64,000 nucleotides of DNA from Cricetomys ansorgei (lineage: Eukaryota > Chordata > Mammalia > Rodentia > Nesomyidae), in NCBI GenBank assembly GCA_026225945.1, contig JAMJFZ010001228.1, positions 3,112,501 through 3,176,500 on the forward strand, written 5' to 3'. This document shows positions 20,560 through 30,322 of the stretch, one piece after another. A program made the position numbers and the translations under genes. Under the pieces are notes generated by a model. It was not told the DNA's origin, made no database searches, and saw only the letters and a program-made list of their open reading frames with translations. Within the stretch, counting starts at the first letter, position 1. Each line of letters opens with the position of its first letter.

Positions 20560-21180
20560 AAGTAGTATTTCCTGTCTACATTATGCCCCAAAAGAGAATT
20601 TTTAAAAACAATTTCTATATTAGCTAAGCCATCAGTTTACCAAATGATCAACTTATTGGATACAGTAGCGTATCGATCGGCTTAGCTTTCAAGTGGGAAG
20701 TAGTAAATGTTAATAGGCAATATTTGATTGGGTCTTGTTACCGAAGCTGTGGAGATCATGGATGAGACTGGAAATGGGGGCATTTGGGTTTCATTCCAGC
20801 TCCACCACAAGCTCTCGGAGCACCACTTAACCCCTCTTCACCTCAATCGTAAAAGGTCCTCTCTGAAATACCACAGTATGAGTCTTTAATAGGCCACCTA
20901 GGCAGCGAGATTGTTGTTTCGGAGAGATGCCCAGAAAATCAGCGCTATTTCAGTTTCTAAAACGCTTGCCTTGTCTATTGCTTAATCAGTGGTTTGCAAG
21001 AAATCCCTGTGATTAGCGAAGCATAGGTCTCTGTTTTTCCATCTTCCATTAAGGAGCAGAGCTGGGCTGTGGCTAGCCAGGCTCAATAAATCATTCGTAT
21101 TGGGAATATATTTGTCAATTTTCTTGCAGATTGTGTAATTATCACATCATTTTATTTCCAAGGCTCGTAAGGGGGATTAG
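20560..21180. other. Repeat-free island, candidate regulatory element
   Basis: About 620 bases with no lineage-specific repeat, scattered CpG (TAGCGTATCGATCGGC, TTACCGAAGC, TTTCGGAGAG, AGCGAAGC) and many AT-rich homeodomain-like words (GTGTAATTATCACATC, CATTAAGGAG, AATAAATCATTCG, GCTTAATCAG). A stretch at 20.79-20.85 kb is weakly MIR-like (TCCAGCTCCACCAC...CACTTAACCCCTC). Constraint is inferred from composition, not measured. Confidence 0.35.
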
Positions 21181-21644
21181 AGCTGATGCTTGGTGATAGA
21201 AAGAACGTTCTGCCTTTCATAGTCCAGTTGGTTGTGGTGGCTAAGTTTCTCTCCAGAGGTTTCTTCTGCGAGAGTCCTCAGAGTTGCAGTCTGGACTGGG
21301 TGGGCTCTTCCGGATAAGACAACCACCAACTGCAGACTTCCTAGAAGGACCAGGCTGAACTCCTGAGAGTTTTCATAGGTAGTTTCTGAGGCACTGAGCA
21401 TTCAGAGCATAAGAATCTTTATCAGAAGTGAGTGGTATCTTCTTTCCTTGGGTCTGAGATGAAACGGGCTCTTCCTCTTCCTCTCTGGCTTTTGGACCCC
21501 AGGACATTCAGACTTGGCAATCATTGAGATTTATGTGCTAACCTCACACTATGGTCCTAAAGGACATGTGTGTTCCAGGAGTGTCACCCTATTGTGCTGC
21601 ACACAGGTGCCCACTCCATGGTTTCAAGATTCACATTGTGTAGG
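21181..21644. other. No recognisable element
   Basis: Unique DNA; the minus-strand frame of 74 codons at 21177-21401 has no support. Confidence 0.4.
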
Positions 21645-21815
21645 ATGTGTGTGTGTATACGCATGAAGATGTATTCATTTATAAAACTTAGAGGTCACCA
21701 TTAAATATCTTCTTCAATTGCATTCCAGTTTCTTTTTTGAGATAGGGTCTCTCACCAAACCTGGAGCACCCCATGCCCCCTCAACTGGCCAGCAAGAGCC
21801 AGTAGATTTTTCTAT
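21645..21815 (-). repeat. Composite SINE, antisense, partial
   Basis: GTGTGTGTATACGCATG tail, CTTAGAGGTCACCATTAAATATC, TTTTTTGAGATAGGGTCTCTCAC and CAACTGGCCAGCAAGAGCC. The head half is missing. Confidence 0.75.
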
Positions 21816-21924
21816 TTCTATACAGATTATCCTCCAGAATCAAGGGCAGAAAATAAGAATATACAGAGTTTCCTGGATGCATGAGTCTGGGAGCTTGAGG
21901 AAGAACATACCATCTAATCTAACC

Positions 21925-22015
21925 AGATTTCACAAGCTATGTTACCTTAAAAAGGTACTTACCCTCTCTGAGCTTATTTAGGTAGCTCATCTGTAAAATG
22001 GAGACAATGCCTTCT
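21925..22015 (+). repeat. MIR SINE fragment
   Basis: GTACTTACCCTCTCTGAGC and CTCATCTGTAAAATGGAGACAATG are the diagnostic MIR core in sense orientation. Confidence 0.8.
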
Positions 22016-22227
22016 ACATGAGTTTACAAAACTTGCAGAAGTATCATCTTGAGAGCAGGACAAATAGAGAAGCACTTCAGGTGGCTTCTAGACAGATGAC
22101 CAGAGATTGTAACAAAGTTCATGAAGCAGAGAATATGAATGAGTAACATGTGTAACATTTGGTTCTTCTGGGGCTTAGAAAGTATTTGCCTTTAAATATT
22201 TCTGCGTGGGGAGGGTTCTTTTTGAAT

Positions 22228-22253
22228 TGTGTGTGTGTGTGTGTGTGTGTGTA
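22228..22253 (+). repeat. (GT)n microsatellite
   Basis: About 12 GT units in the tail of the adjacent antisense SINE. Confidence 0.96.
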
Positions 22254-22480
22254 GCATGTACATGTGTGTGTGCAGGTGACCAGAGGAGGATGTTAAGTGT
22301 CTTCTTCTGTCACTTTCCATCTTATTGAGACAGGTCTCTTACTAATCCCAAAGCTAGGCTGGCAGCCAGCAAGCCCCAGCATCCTCCTGTCTCACCCCTG
22401 ACACTGATGGGCTTGGGACTCAAATTTGGGTCTTTGTGCTTGTGCTTACCAGCTGAGCCGTCTTTCCAGTCCCTTGTAAG
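22254..22480 (-). repeat. Composite tRNA-head SINE, antisense
   Basis: GCAGGTGACCAGAGGAGGATG, TTATTGAGACAGGTCTCTTAC, GGCTGGCAGCCAGCAAGCCCC, GGGACTCAAATTTGGG and TACCAGCTGAGCCGTCTTTCCAG. Nearly complete. Confidence 0.9.
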
Positions 22481-22560
22481 AGTCTTTGTCAGGGTCAACT
22501 GTTCACAGCTTGTAAGGAATTGGGAGCAGCATCGTTTGCTAGTTTAAGGACAAAAACAAA

Positions 22561-22685
22561 AACACAAAAGCAGATGGCAGATGGATCAGTTCTCACCTTC
22601 TACCATACAGATTCTAAGGGCTTGAACTCAAGTCATCGGGTTGGGCTGCAAACAACTTTCTCAGCCATTTCACCAGCCCAGCATT
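22561..22685 (-). repeat. SINE of the B2/B4 group, antisense
   Basis: GTTCTCACCTTCTACCATAC, TCTAAGGGCTTGAACTCAAG, GGGTTGGGCTGCAAACAACTT and CTCAGCCATTTCACCAGCCC. The same short form as at 17.9 kb. Confidence 0.85.
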
Positions 22686-23069
22686 TTCATTTTTAAACCA
22701 AGATAAATTGGAGACGCCAGTGCCAGTTCCCACAGGAGACCACAGTAGACACAGACCACAGGCTGAGGCTCCTATCCTGCTGGCAAAACCCACCCAGCTG
22801 TCAGATCCACTCAGCGGAAGCTCAGAGAACAGGGAGAAGACAGGCTGGGGTTCCTCAGGCTCACCTCGGCGCCTGGCAGTGTCTCTCTGAAGGGTGTCAG
22901 TCAGAAACATCAAAGTAGCATTGCCACCATAAACATTTCCACAGGTTCCTGAGCCAGTGCTGGGGCTACTCCTCTTCTCTCTGAAACAGCGGTGTGGCTG
23001 GGGTCCTCCCTGAGCCCTCTGTGGGGTTCCTGATGCAGATGGAGATGTCTGTTGATGATTTACTTTCCA
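22686..23069. other. No recognisable element
   Basis: A minus-strand frame of 99 codons starts here and runs into the SINE; it is not supported as a gene. Confidence 0.4.
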
Positions 23070-23160
23070 TTCTGTCCTTTACTCTTTCTTCTTTCTTTGC
23101 TTCCTTCCTTCTCTTCTCTATTTCCTTTTACTTTTTTTCTTTTTTTTTTCAAATTTGCTT
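23070..23160 (+). repeat. Pyrimidine-rich low-complexity tract
   Basis: CTTT, CTTCC and T-run units; the phenylalanine/serine-rich frames here follow from it. Confidence 0.85.
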
Positions 23161-23602
23161 TTATGCTGGTAATGGCCTTAGCACCTCACCCATTCAGGAG
23201 ACTTCCAGTCAGACCCAAAGTCAAAAGTAGCTGTGCATATGTCTCTCTTTGGCATTGAGATGGAATTGCTCAGGGATTGTAAAAGGAGGTAGAAGGAGAA
23301 GAGAATGATTTTGGAGTTAGGGCTGATAATCTTGGAGAAGCAAGATTAAGTAGCCCTTTTCACTGGCCCCCACCTCATTAAGCTGGAACAGCGGGGATGG
23401 GCTCTGCTGGAGAGGATGGATAGATTTCTGGCTCTATTTGTTTTGCATACTTATGTTTTATTCCTTGGGTACCCATATCTGTGTCAGCACTACCTTTTCT
23501 CCAGGTCAGTAATATATTTTAAATCTATGTATGACTTCATTCTTCTTTTTGGTAAATGTTTCTTTTCTTATATGCTCAACTTTTCCTGCCATCAAGTGGG
23601 TG
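23161..23602. other. No recognisable element
   Basis: No repeat or supported frame. Confidence 0.4.
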
Positions 23603-23970
23603 GTTCCTATCACTTGTCAATGTGACAGGATCTAGACTCACGGAAGAACTGGGCCTCTGGGTGTGTCTGTGAGGCAGTTATTAGATCAGGGTAACTGAGG
23701 TGGGGATACTCACCCTGAGTGGGCAGCAGTGTCTCATGGGGTCGGGGCCTGGGATGGATCAAGCGGAGAAAGCTGGCTGAGCACCAGCATTCATCTCTCT
23801 CTGCTTCCTGACCATGGGTGCTGTGTGAGCAGCTGCCTCCTGCTCCCGCTGCCGTGTCTGCCCCACAGTGATGGACTGTATCCGCAAATGATGAGTCAGA
23901 ATAAATTCTCCCATCCTTAAGTTGCCTTTGTCAGCTTTTTTTTCAAAGCAATGAGAAACTAACTAATACA
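23603..23970 (+). mobile_element. Rodent MaLR-type solo LTR, nearly complete
   Basis: CACTTGTCAATGTGACAGGATC, TAGACTCACGGAAGAAC, GTGTCTGTGAGGCAG, GAGTGGGCAGCAGTG, GGAGAAAGCTGGCTGAGCACC, CATTCATCTCTCTCTGC, ACAGTGATGGACTGTATCC, AATAAATTCTCCCATCC and a final GAGAAACTAACTAATACA. The ACTAATACA terminus and upstream AATAAA are the MaLR LTR end. This is the best preserved sense copy in the window. Confidence 0.87.
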
Positions 23971-24439
23971 CCAAAGGACAATGCTCATTTCCCAGAGGAG
24001 CCATGGGTGTCCCATGATACAGAATACTGCTTGGAGACTAAAACTGAAGACACACTTTCAGAGCTCTTTAAAACAGAATTTTACTCAAGGTGGAACAAAG
24101 AACAGGAGTGTGTGGTGCTTCCTTCAGCTGGCTTTTTACTTTTATGGCCCTCTCCATGAATGTTCAACCAACTACTATGGCACTGTTTCATGTGTTCTCG
24201 AAACCTGTAGATCTGTGCAGTCAGCACAGCGCAGTCAGCTGACCCATAGCTTTGCATTTCCCTGGATCATGAGTGTTCTGCGTGCATGGCTGAAGTTGCT
24301 GTGGGTTCTAATTATAGCTCAGTAATTTCACTTGCATACTGTATACTTCAGTCTACAGTTCAGCCCCTATGATTAAGAATGTTTGAGAACTTGAACTGGT
24401 GCCTTGATGAGTTTGTAAAGATGGCTGAGATTTTTCCCA
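23971..24439. other. No recognisable element
   Basis: A 114-codon plus-strand frame (23981-24325) begins just after the LTR. It has no recognisable features and is not called. Confidence 0.42.
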
Positions 24440-24785
24440 CCTTTGAGTGTGCATTTGAGAAGGCACTGGATCCCTTGGAGCTAGAGTTAAAGACGTTGCG
24501 AGTTTCCATGTGGGTGTTGGAAGCCTAACTCAGGTCTTCTGCAAGAGCAGCAAGTGCTTTCCATTGCTGAACCATCTCTTCAGAACCATCCATACTGAGC
24601 TTTCAATGTGGGTGTTAGGGATTTAACTCAAGTGTTCATATTGGCACACAAGTGCCTTACAGACTGAGCCATCTCTGAAGAGTGCACCTTGTTTTTTGAA
24701 ACAGGGTCTCTCATTGGACCGGGACTCACTGACCTAGCTAGGCTGGCTGGCTATGGATCCTCAGGAACACATACAAACAGGAACT
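24440..24785 (-). repeat. B2 plus second SINE fragments, antisense
   Basis: A B2 5' half in reverse (CTTGGAGCTAGAGTTAAAGACG, AAGAGCAGCAAGTGC, GCTGAACCATCTCTTCAG) ends near 24592. A second SINE head follows (GGGATTTAACTCAAGTG, CACAAGTGCCTTACAGACTGAG, near 24600-24685), then a separate body piece (GAAACAGGGTCTCTCATTGG, CTAGGCTGGCTGGC). At least two insertions are involved. Confidence 0.75.
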
Positions 24786-25659
24786 CATAATGTTTGCCTT
24801 ATTAGTATATGCAACAGACAACTCTAGTCAAACATGGTGCTCTTTACCAAGTTTGTAGTCAAGAGTCTTTCAACTAAATGACACTCGTATTTCATATAAG
24901 AAGTGAAGGTCGTCTGGGAAAAAAATCCCTGTGAAATGGTGTGCATAAATGTAGTGTTTTGTGTTTTGGATTGATGATGCTTTTGTTCTTTCTGGAAAAT
25001 GACACAACTTGCAGAGTTAGCAATGTTCTCAGCGAGACTTGACTCCAGGAATCTGGTCTCCGCCCCATGCTTCTTCCTTCACAGATGTCTTCTTGGGCTG
25101 TGGGAACTGGAAGTTCTTCCTTACCTCTGGTCCCAGCAAGGCTGAAGCACAGTTATGATTTCCTGACAGTACTTTCTCTTTCCTTAAAACACCAAATTCC
25201 CAAGAACAAGAAGAATCATGAGTGGAGTCCTTTCAAAGCAACTGAGGTGCCAAGGGGGACCCACACGTACCTTGGACTTGGCAGTTCGGAGGCCATCTGT
25301 GAGCCTGGCTCACCCAGGTTCAGAAAACCCAACTCAGCTGGGCAGACGAATGGACTAGAGCTGAAGTATCAAAATCTCATGTGCAGTCTTCTCAGTCAGA
25401 CCCTGACTTGATGTAGAGCCAGTGAGAGAGGTGACTGCAGGGTCAATCAGGGCAGAGAAGACACTGTAAATACTGCTGTTCATTGTATAATTCTCTAATC
25501 TTTTGTATGTGTATGCACACATATGTGTGCTGTGTGTTTAAGTAGAGGACGACCTCAAGTATCGATTCTTAGTTGCTGTCATATGTCCTAGGGTTGTTGA
25601 CTGCCAGCCTTATTGAAAAACTGTAAACCACCTCCTTTGTCCACTTTGTCTTGTGTGCC

Positions 25660-25660
<1 letters not shown>
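24786..25660. other. No recognisable element
   Basis: About 0.9 kb of unique DNA. The 114-codon plus-strand frame at 25067-25411 lacks any recognisable domain. TG/CA-rich sequence near 25.5 kb may be another eroded SINE tail. Confidence 0.42.

Positions 25661-25703
<43 letters not shown>
25661..25703 (+). repeat. (GT)n microsatellite
   Basis: About 20 GT units, in the tail of the following antisense SINE. Confidence 0.97.
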
Positions 25704-25704
<1 letters not shown>

Positions 25705-25958
25705 TGTGTGCATACACCTGTAGGTGTCCATAGATGTGGAAGCCAGAGGAGGATGTCTGTTGTCTTCCTCTGTCACTCCACTGAACTCAGAATTCAGAAC
25801 TTTAGCTAGGCTGGCAGTCACCAACCCTAGTGAGTCTCCGTCTCTGAGTGTGCTGGAGTTACAGAGGTGGACAGTCATGCTGACCTTTCTCTGGAGATTG
25901 GAACTCGGGTCCTCATACTTGTGCAGCAAGCACTTTACTGACTGAGTCATGGCCCCAG
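25704..25958 (-). repeat. Composite tRNA-head SINE, antisense
   Basis: GTCCATAGATGTGGAAGCCAGAGG, CTTCCTCTGTCACTCC, CTAGGCTGGCAGTCACCAACCC, GGAACTCGGGTCCTCATACTTG and GCAAGCACTTTACTGACTGAG. Full-length by eye; both overlapping frames of 73 and 120 codons are SINE sequence. Confidence 0.92.
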
Positions 25959-25988
25959 ACTACCATATTTTTTTCTAATACTCTCACT

Positions 25989-26167
25989 GAGTGGTTCTCA
26001 GACTTTCTAATGCTGTGATTCCTTAGTACAGTTCCTCATGCTGTGGTGAGCCCCCAACCGTAAAATTATTTTTGTTGCTACTTCATAACTGTAATTTTGC
26101 TACTTGGAGGTGTCTCAGTTTCTAAGACCATCAGAAATATGCGTACGCTGATGGCTGAGAACCACAA
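25989..26167 (+). mobile_element. URR1 hAT DNA transposon
   Basis: GAGTGGTTCTCAGACTTTC, TAATGCTGTGATTCCTTAGT, ACAGTTCCTCATGCTGTGG, CCCCCAACCGTAAAATTA, TTGCTACTTCATAACTG and a final GGCTGAGAACCACA. It is the second URR1 here, in the opposite orientation to the copy at 5.2 kb. Confidence 0.92.
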
Positions 26168-26199
26168 CCTTTGCTTCTAGCACCTTCCAAGATCCTGAG

Positions 26200-26440
26200 G
26201 CCGTGCCACCTGGATACACCAGACGCAATCAAGGCAGAATTGCTTACACATGGCATTGAGGAGCTTCTAGAATCTCAGGTGAGAGTCTGATGACCCTCCC
26301 CGTTCCCTCTTTTGAGGAAATGTCAGCAGTCCACAGGCTTCTCCTGATGGTCTTACAAGCAGGCACAGTTGATCTGATCATGGCAGCTGTTCTGTTTAGA
26401 AGACCATATTCAGAGCACCTGCCTTGTACTATCCTTCCTC
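26200..26440. repeat. Unassigned repeat, copy 1
   Basis: GACCCTCCCC, GAGGAAATGTCAGCAGTCC, then CAGTTGATCTGATCATGGCAGC and ATTCAGAGCACC share order and wording with 57.93-58.05 kb (GAGGGAATGTCAGCAGTC, TTAAATGACGGCTGC, CTCAGAGGCCC). Two diverged copies in 64 kb point to an interspersed repeat that I cannot name. Confidence 0.45.
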
Positions 26441-26640
26441 CCCCAAACTCTGCCCTTGAACTGGGTTTCTCTTTGGCCTGGGGCTCTTTACTTAGCTGGT
26501 TTGGTTGATCAGGAGTGCCTACCTGTACCTACCTCCCAGTGCTGGGATTATGAGAATGAACCACGGCACTTGCCATGTGGGATCAAACATATCTTTAGCT
26601 CTGCAAGGCAAGCATTTGACTGACAGAGCTACCTCCTCTG
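26441..26640 (-). repeat. B4-like SINE, antisense
   Basis: CCAGTGCTGGGATTATGAGAATG, then CTCTGCAAGGCAAGCATTTGACTG and ACAGAGCTACCTCC. A B1-like body and ID-like head in reverse. Confidence 0.75.
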
Positions 26641-26764
26641 CTCTCAACTCTGAAAATCAGAACAAAAAAAGCCACAGGAGAGTTACATTTCAATTCTTCC
26701 CAACAAGTATCCACTACTCAACAAACAGAAAAACTTCTCCATACTCCTTGACCTAGTAAGATGT

Positions 26765-27155
26765 AATTGTTAACCTGACACAGCCCGGAATCATCTGAGA
26801 GGAAAGCCCTGACTGAGGAATTGCCTAGATCAGATGGGCCTGTGGGCATGTCTGTGGGCGACTGTCTTGACAATTAACCGTAAGAGGGCCTGGTCCACTG
26901 TGGGCAGCACCACTCCATAAGCAGGGCTGGGCTGTAGAAGAAAGCTCATGAAGTATGAGTCTGTGAGGAAACCAGTCAGAGACCCAGCAAGCAGCCTTCC
27001 TCTGTGATTTCTGCTTCCAATTCCTTAAGTTTCTGTCTTGACTTCCCTCAGTGATGACTGTGACCTGGAAGTGTAAGCCAACAAGCATTTTCTCCCCTAA
27101 ATTGCTTTTGATTAGAGTATTTTATCACAGCAAAAAAATAGGAAACTGGAATAAT
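26765..27155 (+). mobile_element. Rodent MaLR-type solo LTR
   Basis: GTTAACCTGACACAGCCCGG, TCATCTGAGAGGAAAGCC, GAGGAATTGCCTAGATCAG, GGCCTGTGGGCATGTCTGTGG, CTTGACAATTAACC, GTCCACTGTGGGCAGCACC, GAAGTGTAAGCCAACAAGC and TTTTATCACAGCAA. Almost complete in sense. Confidence 0.87.
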
Positions 27156-27175
27156 TCCCCATCCTTAACAACCAG

Positions 27176-27190
27176 AAAAAAAAAAAAAAA
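27176..27190 (+). repeat. A-homopolymer
   Basis: A run of about 15 A just beyond the LTR end. Confidence 0.95.
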
Positions 27191-27234
27191 AGCTCTTTAT
27201 TTTTTCCCCTCTCCAGAAACATGAAGAGCAACAC

Positions 27235-27585
27235 AGGGAAATTTGAGTTACTGTGAGCTTGCAGGAGCAGGCTGTGTCTCTGCAAATGGGCGCCTTGTGA
27301 TTCTGTGCATCCAAGCTGTCCGCACCGGTGCAGAGGTCCTGGGATTCCTATCTGCAGAGTCTGTCTGTCATCTCTTGCGGGACCTTCACACCTCAGCGGC
27401 ACCGATTATCTCATGTCACAGCCCATCAGCTGGCTTAACTCCAGAAGGATGTGAAATTGCTTAACAAGCCTCCCAATGTGAATAGTCCCACATTGCCCTA
27501 ATCGCGCGCCATGCTTGCAGGCCTCATCTGTTCCCACAGAACAGATGCATCGCTCAGCTGTTAGACAAGAGCTGTTAGACAGAGG
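27235..27585. other. Repeat-free island, candidate regulatory element
   Basis: No repeat recognised. The last 200 bases hold retained CpG (GGCACCGATTATC, CTAATCGCGCGCCATG, GCATCGCTCAGC) beside AT-rich words (GAAATTGCTTAAC, CCAATGTGAATAG) and a tandem GCTGTTAGACA at 27558-27581. Inference from composition only. Confidence 0.35.
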
Positions 27586-27590
27586 TTAAA

Positions 27591-27695
27591 GGGGCTGGGG
27601 AGGTGGCTTAGTTGGGAAAGTGCCTGTTGTGGTAGCATGGGGATCTGAATTTGGACCCTGGCACCTATGTAAAAAGCTCAGTGTAGGAGGTAGGG
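27591..27695 (+). repeat. Composite SINE, part 1
   Basis: GGGGCTGGGGAGGTGGCTTAG, GGAAAGTGCCTGTTGTGG, GGATCTGAATTTGGACCCTGG is the tRNA-like head. It is interrupted by a B2 copy and resumes at 27893. Confidence 0.87.
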
Positions 27696-27892
27696 CTGGA
27701 GAGATGACCCAGTGGTTAAGAGCATGTGCTGCTCTTCCAGGCGACCTAAATCCTGTTTCCAGTACCCACACCAAGCTGCTTACAAACGCCTGTTCTGGCT
27801 CCAGAGTATCTGGCACTCTGTTTTGGTCCCCTTCGACACCTGCACTCACACATATACACCCTTCCTCAAAACATAAAACATTTTTTAAGTTG
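27696..27892 (+). repeat. B2 SINE nested in a composite SINE
   Basis: GGGCTGGAGAGATGACCCAG, GGTTAAGAGCATGTGCTGCTC, TTCCAGGCGACC, CACCTGCACTCACACATATACACC and the A-rich CATAAAACATTTTTTAAG. It splits the surrounding SINE. Confidence 0.93.
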
Positions 27893-28115
27893 GGTGTGGC
27901 AGAGTATGTCTGTAAACCCAATGCTGGGAGCTCAGAGACAAATGGATCCTTAGAGATCATTGGCCAACCAGCCTAGGGGAATAGACAAGCTTTAGTTTGA
28001 ATGAGAATCTTTATTTCAAAATAACAAGGTGGAGAATGCTGGAGGAGGATTCTCAGGTTGACCTTTGGCCTCTGCACAACACCACACATATCTGCACGTA
28101 CACACAAAAATATGT
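27893..28115 (+). repeat. Composite SINE, part 2
   Basis: TTGGGTGTGGCAGAGTATGTCTG, AACCCAATGCTGGGAGC, TGGCCAACCAGCCTAG, AAATAACAAGGTGGAGAATGC, GGTTGACCTTTGGCCTCTGC and the CA-rich end. This gives the full order of the family: tRNA-like head, Alu-like body, then AAGGTGGA and CTCTGGCCTC-type tail. The frames of 118-124 codons across it are repeat sequence. Confidence 0.88.
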
Positions 28116-28295
28116 GCACGCAGATATACCAGAGACACATACGTTAAATATACCAAAGTGTTTCTTTTGTTCTTAGTTCCATTATTCCAGGTGAGAGTTT
28201 TCATCCATTTTCTCCAGTTCCCAGGCCCAGTGACCTTCAGGAATAACTGTACTCCACCTCTCCTCCCTTTCAAGATGAAATCTGTCCATGATTCC

Positions 28296-28560
28296 TGTGT
28301 TAGTTAAACTGCCAACTTCACACGACCTGGAAAGAAAGTCTCAACTGAGGAATTCTCTACATCAGGTTGGCCTGTGGGCATGTCTAGGGGGGATTGTCCT
28401 GATTGTTAATTAATGTAGGAGGACTCAGAATCATTCCCTACTCGGAGTCCTGAAAAGTATAAGAAAGCCGAGAGCTAGTTGAGAACAAGCAAGTAAGCAA
28501 GCAAGGATCCACATTTCTATTCTGCCTCTGCTTCTGGTCTGTAGAATGCTCTTCGGGAGA
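28296..28560 (+). mobile_element. Rodent MaLR-type LTR, 5' part
   Basis: GTTAGTTAAACTGCCAACTTC, GAAAGTCTCAACTGAGGAATTC, GGCCTGTGGGCATGTCTAGG, TTGTCCTGATTGTTAATTAATG and GTATAAGAAAGCCGAGAGC. The 3' half is missing or very diverged. Confidence 0.8.
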
Positions 28561-29462
28561 CTTGAATGGTCTCTCAGAGGCCAGTAGGAATGGTGGTAGT
28601 CTAAACTGACCTTTTGAAAAGGTGCACATCAAATGAAGCAACTGTGTGGAAGCAGAGTAGGGAATGGAGAAAGAGAAATCAAGAATAACATATGAAATAA
28701 AGAAATTGATTTAAAAAAAAAACCCTGGAAACCTGTGTCCACCTGAGCTATGTGCAACAAACAGAGAAAGAACCAGAAAAGCCTGTGAAATAAAACTCAA
28801 GAAAGGAAGTCAGAAACTATGTAAATGCCATTTAAAGGGTCAGGAACCTCATGACTCATTTCAAATCTATACCTTTCCCGGTTCACTAGCCATCTCCCAT
28901 TCTCTGGGGTGTCTTCCTCCTTAAACTGTCTGGATTCCTAATATCTTCCTATGCATCTCTGCTGCAATTCTTTGTTTTGAGACACAAGAACCTAGAAGCT
29001 TCAGCTCCCAACATTCAAATCCATGCCCTTACCACCTACACTGGTGTAGATGCAAAGAGGAGTGAAGTGAGGACCCCACCCCCAAGTGAAGAAACAGCAA
29101 GACAGAAGCTAGAAACTGTACCGCACAGCTGACGCAGGCAAGCACAGAGCAACTTGGAACCCTGCTTGTCTCGGGCTGTGCACATACCCTCTTCTGGCAG
29201 TGCACTTGGCAGCCTGAGACCTTACCTGCATCCATTACACCAGCCCCCCTCCAAACAATGCATCTAGCCACCTGTTAGCAACCTGGGACCTGACCTTCAC
29301 TGAGCTGCACACACAGTCCTGTCAAGCAATGGAATAAGTTACTGCACTTAATAACCATAAAACGTAGGCTAAGTCATTCTCTAGTCATTATGTTTAGGTG
29401 AGAAGGCAGTGGGGGCTGATGCGGTCTAGACTAACTTTGGCAGATGCTTAGTAAGTCAAAAT
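28561..29462. other. No recognisable element
   Basis: No repeat named with confidence. An A-rich run lies near 28715. A minus-strand frame of 80 codons at 29029-29271 has no support. Confidence 0.42.
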
Positions 29463-29815
29463 GTGTCCCCTGAGTGAATTTTCGGGCCCTTATCGACAAT
29501 CTTGTGCCTATGTGTAACTGGGCATGAATATAGTAAAATCAGAGGCATTGTGGAAGGGGACAGGTACAGCAGAAAAAACGGTTGTGTAATTTGAAAACTC
29601 ACTCAAAACAGAAACCCGCACTCTCTACCCCTTAGCAAGCAAACTTCTCCCTCTCTTTAACCCTGCAAAAAGGAGCCCATAAAAATAATCAGGACCCCTG
29701 AGTCTCTCATGACAGTGTATCTGAACCATTCTATCACTTTGCTTTGAATAAAATTACCTTGCTACCTATATAAACCCTGTGAGTCTTTTTCTTTTTTTCA
29801 TTGTTTCAACAAGAG
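29463..29815 (+). mobile_element. Probable solo ERV LTR
   Basis: The layout is LTR-like: CTGCAAAAAGGAGCCCATAAAA (TATA-like), then CTTTGAATAAAATTACC (poly(A) signal), then a TTTTTCTTTTTTTCATTG stretch ending at TTTCAACA. It starts near TGTCCCCTGAG. No internal retroviral genes are attached, and boundaries and family are uncertain. Confidence 0.5.
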
Positions 29816-29984
29816 GCCAAGAACTTTGAAACTGGGCCCAGATCCTGAGCACAAGTAACACACACTTACGCATATATAATGTTAAAGACTGGGGACATGA
29901 AATGTCCTGAAGGAGGCCTATGGGCTTATCCTGAACTGCTTAGCAAAAGAGATGAATATGCCCAGGACTGGGGAGGTTTGAGTG

Positions 29985-30322
29985 GGAGCTGTCCCCCACT
30001 GGCTCATGCATTTTAACATCTGGTCCCCACTTGTTTGGGGAGGTTGTAGAATATTTAGGAGGTAAATTCTTGATTGAGGAAGTACATTCTTGGGGACAGC
30101 CTTTGAGATTTCATAACCTAGCCACCTTTCCTGCTTTCTAGCTGCTTCAGGTCTACTGATGCATTGTGATGGGCAGGCCTCATGCTTCTGCCCCAAGCCT
30201 TCTCTGCCTCTCTCTGCCTACATGATGGACTGTATCCTCTCTGGAACTGTAAGCCAAAATAAACCTTTCCTCCCATAAGGTGTTTTTGACAGAGTATTTT
30301 ATCACAGCAACATAATGTGGTC
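29985..30322 (+). mobile_element. Rodent MaLR-like LTR
   Basis: CTGGTCCCCACTTGTTTGGGG, GAATATTTAGGAGGTAAATTC, GCCTTTGAGATTTCATAACC, TACATGATGGACTGTATCC, AACTGTAAGCCAAAATAAACC and GAGTATTTTATCACAGCAAC. A different subfamily from the other sense copies, but it shares the MaLR end. Confidence 0.75.

Noticed and set aside
25588..25950. 120-codon minus-strand frame with a histidine/threonine run
   Set aside because: It is the composite SINE plus its GT microsatellite.
27586..27976. 118- and 124-codon frames on opposite strands
   Set aside because: Both lie in the nested B2 and composite SINE.
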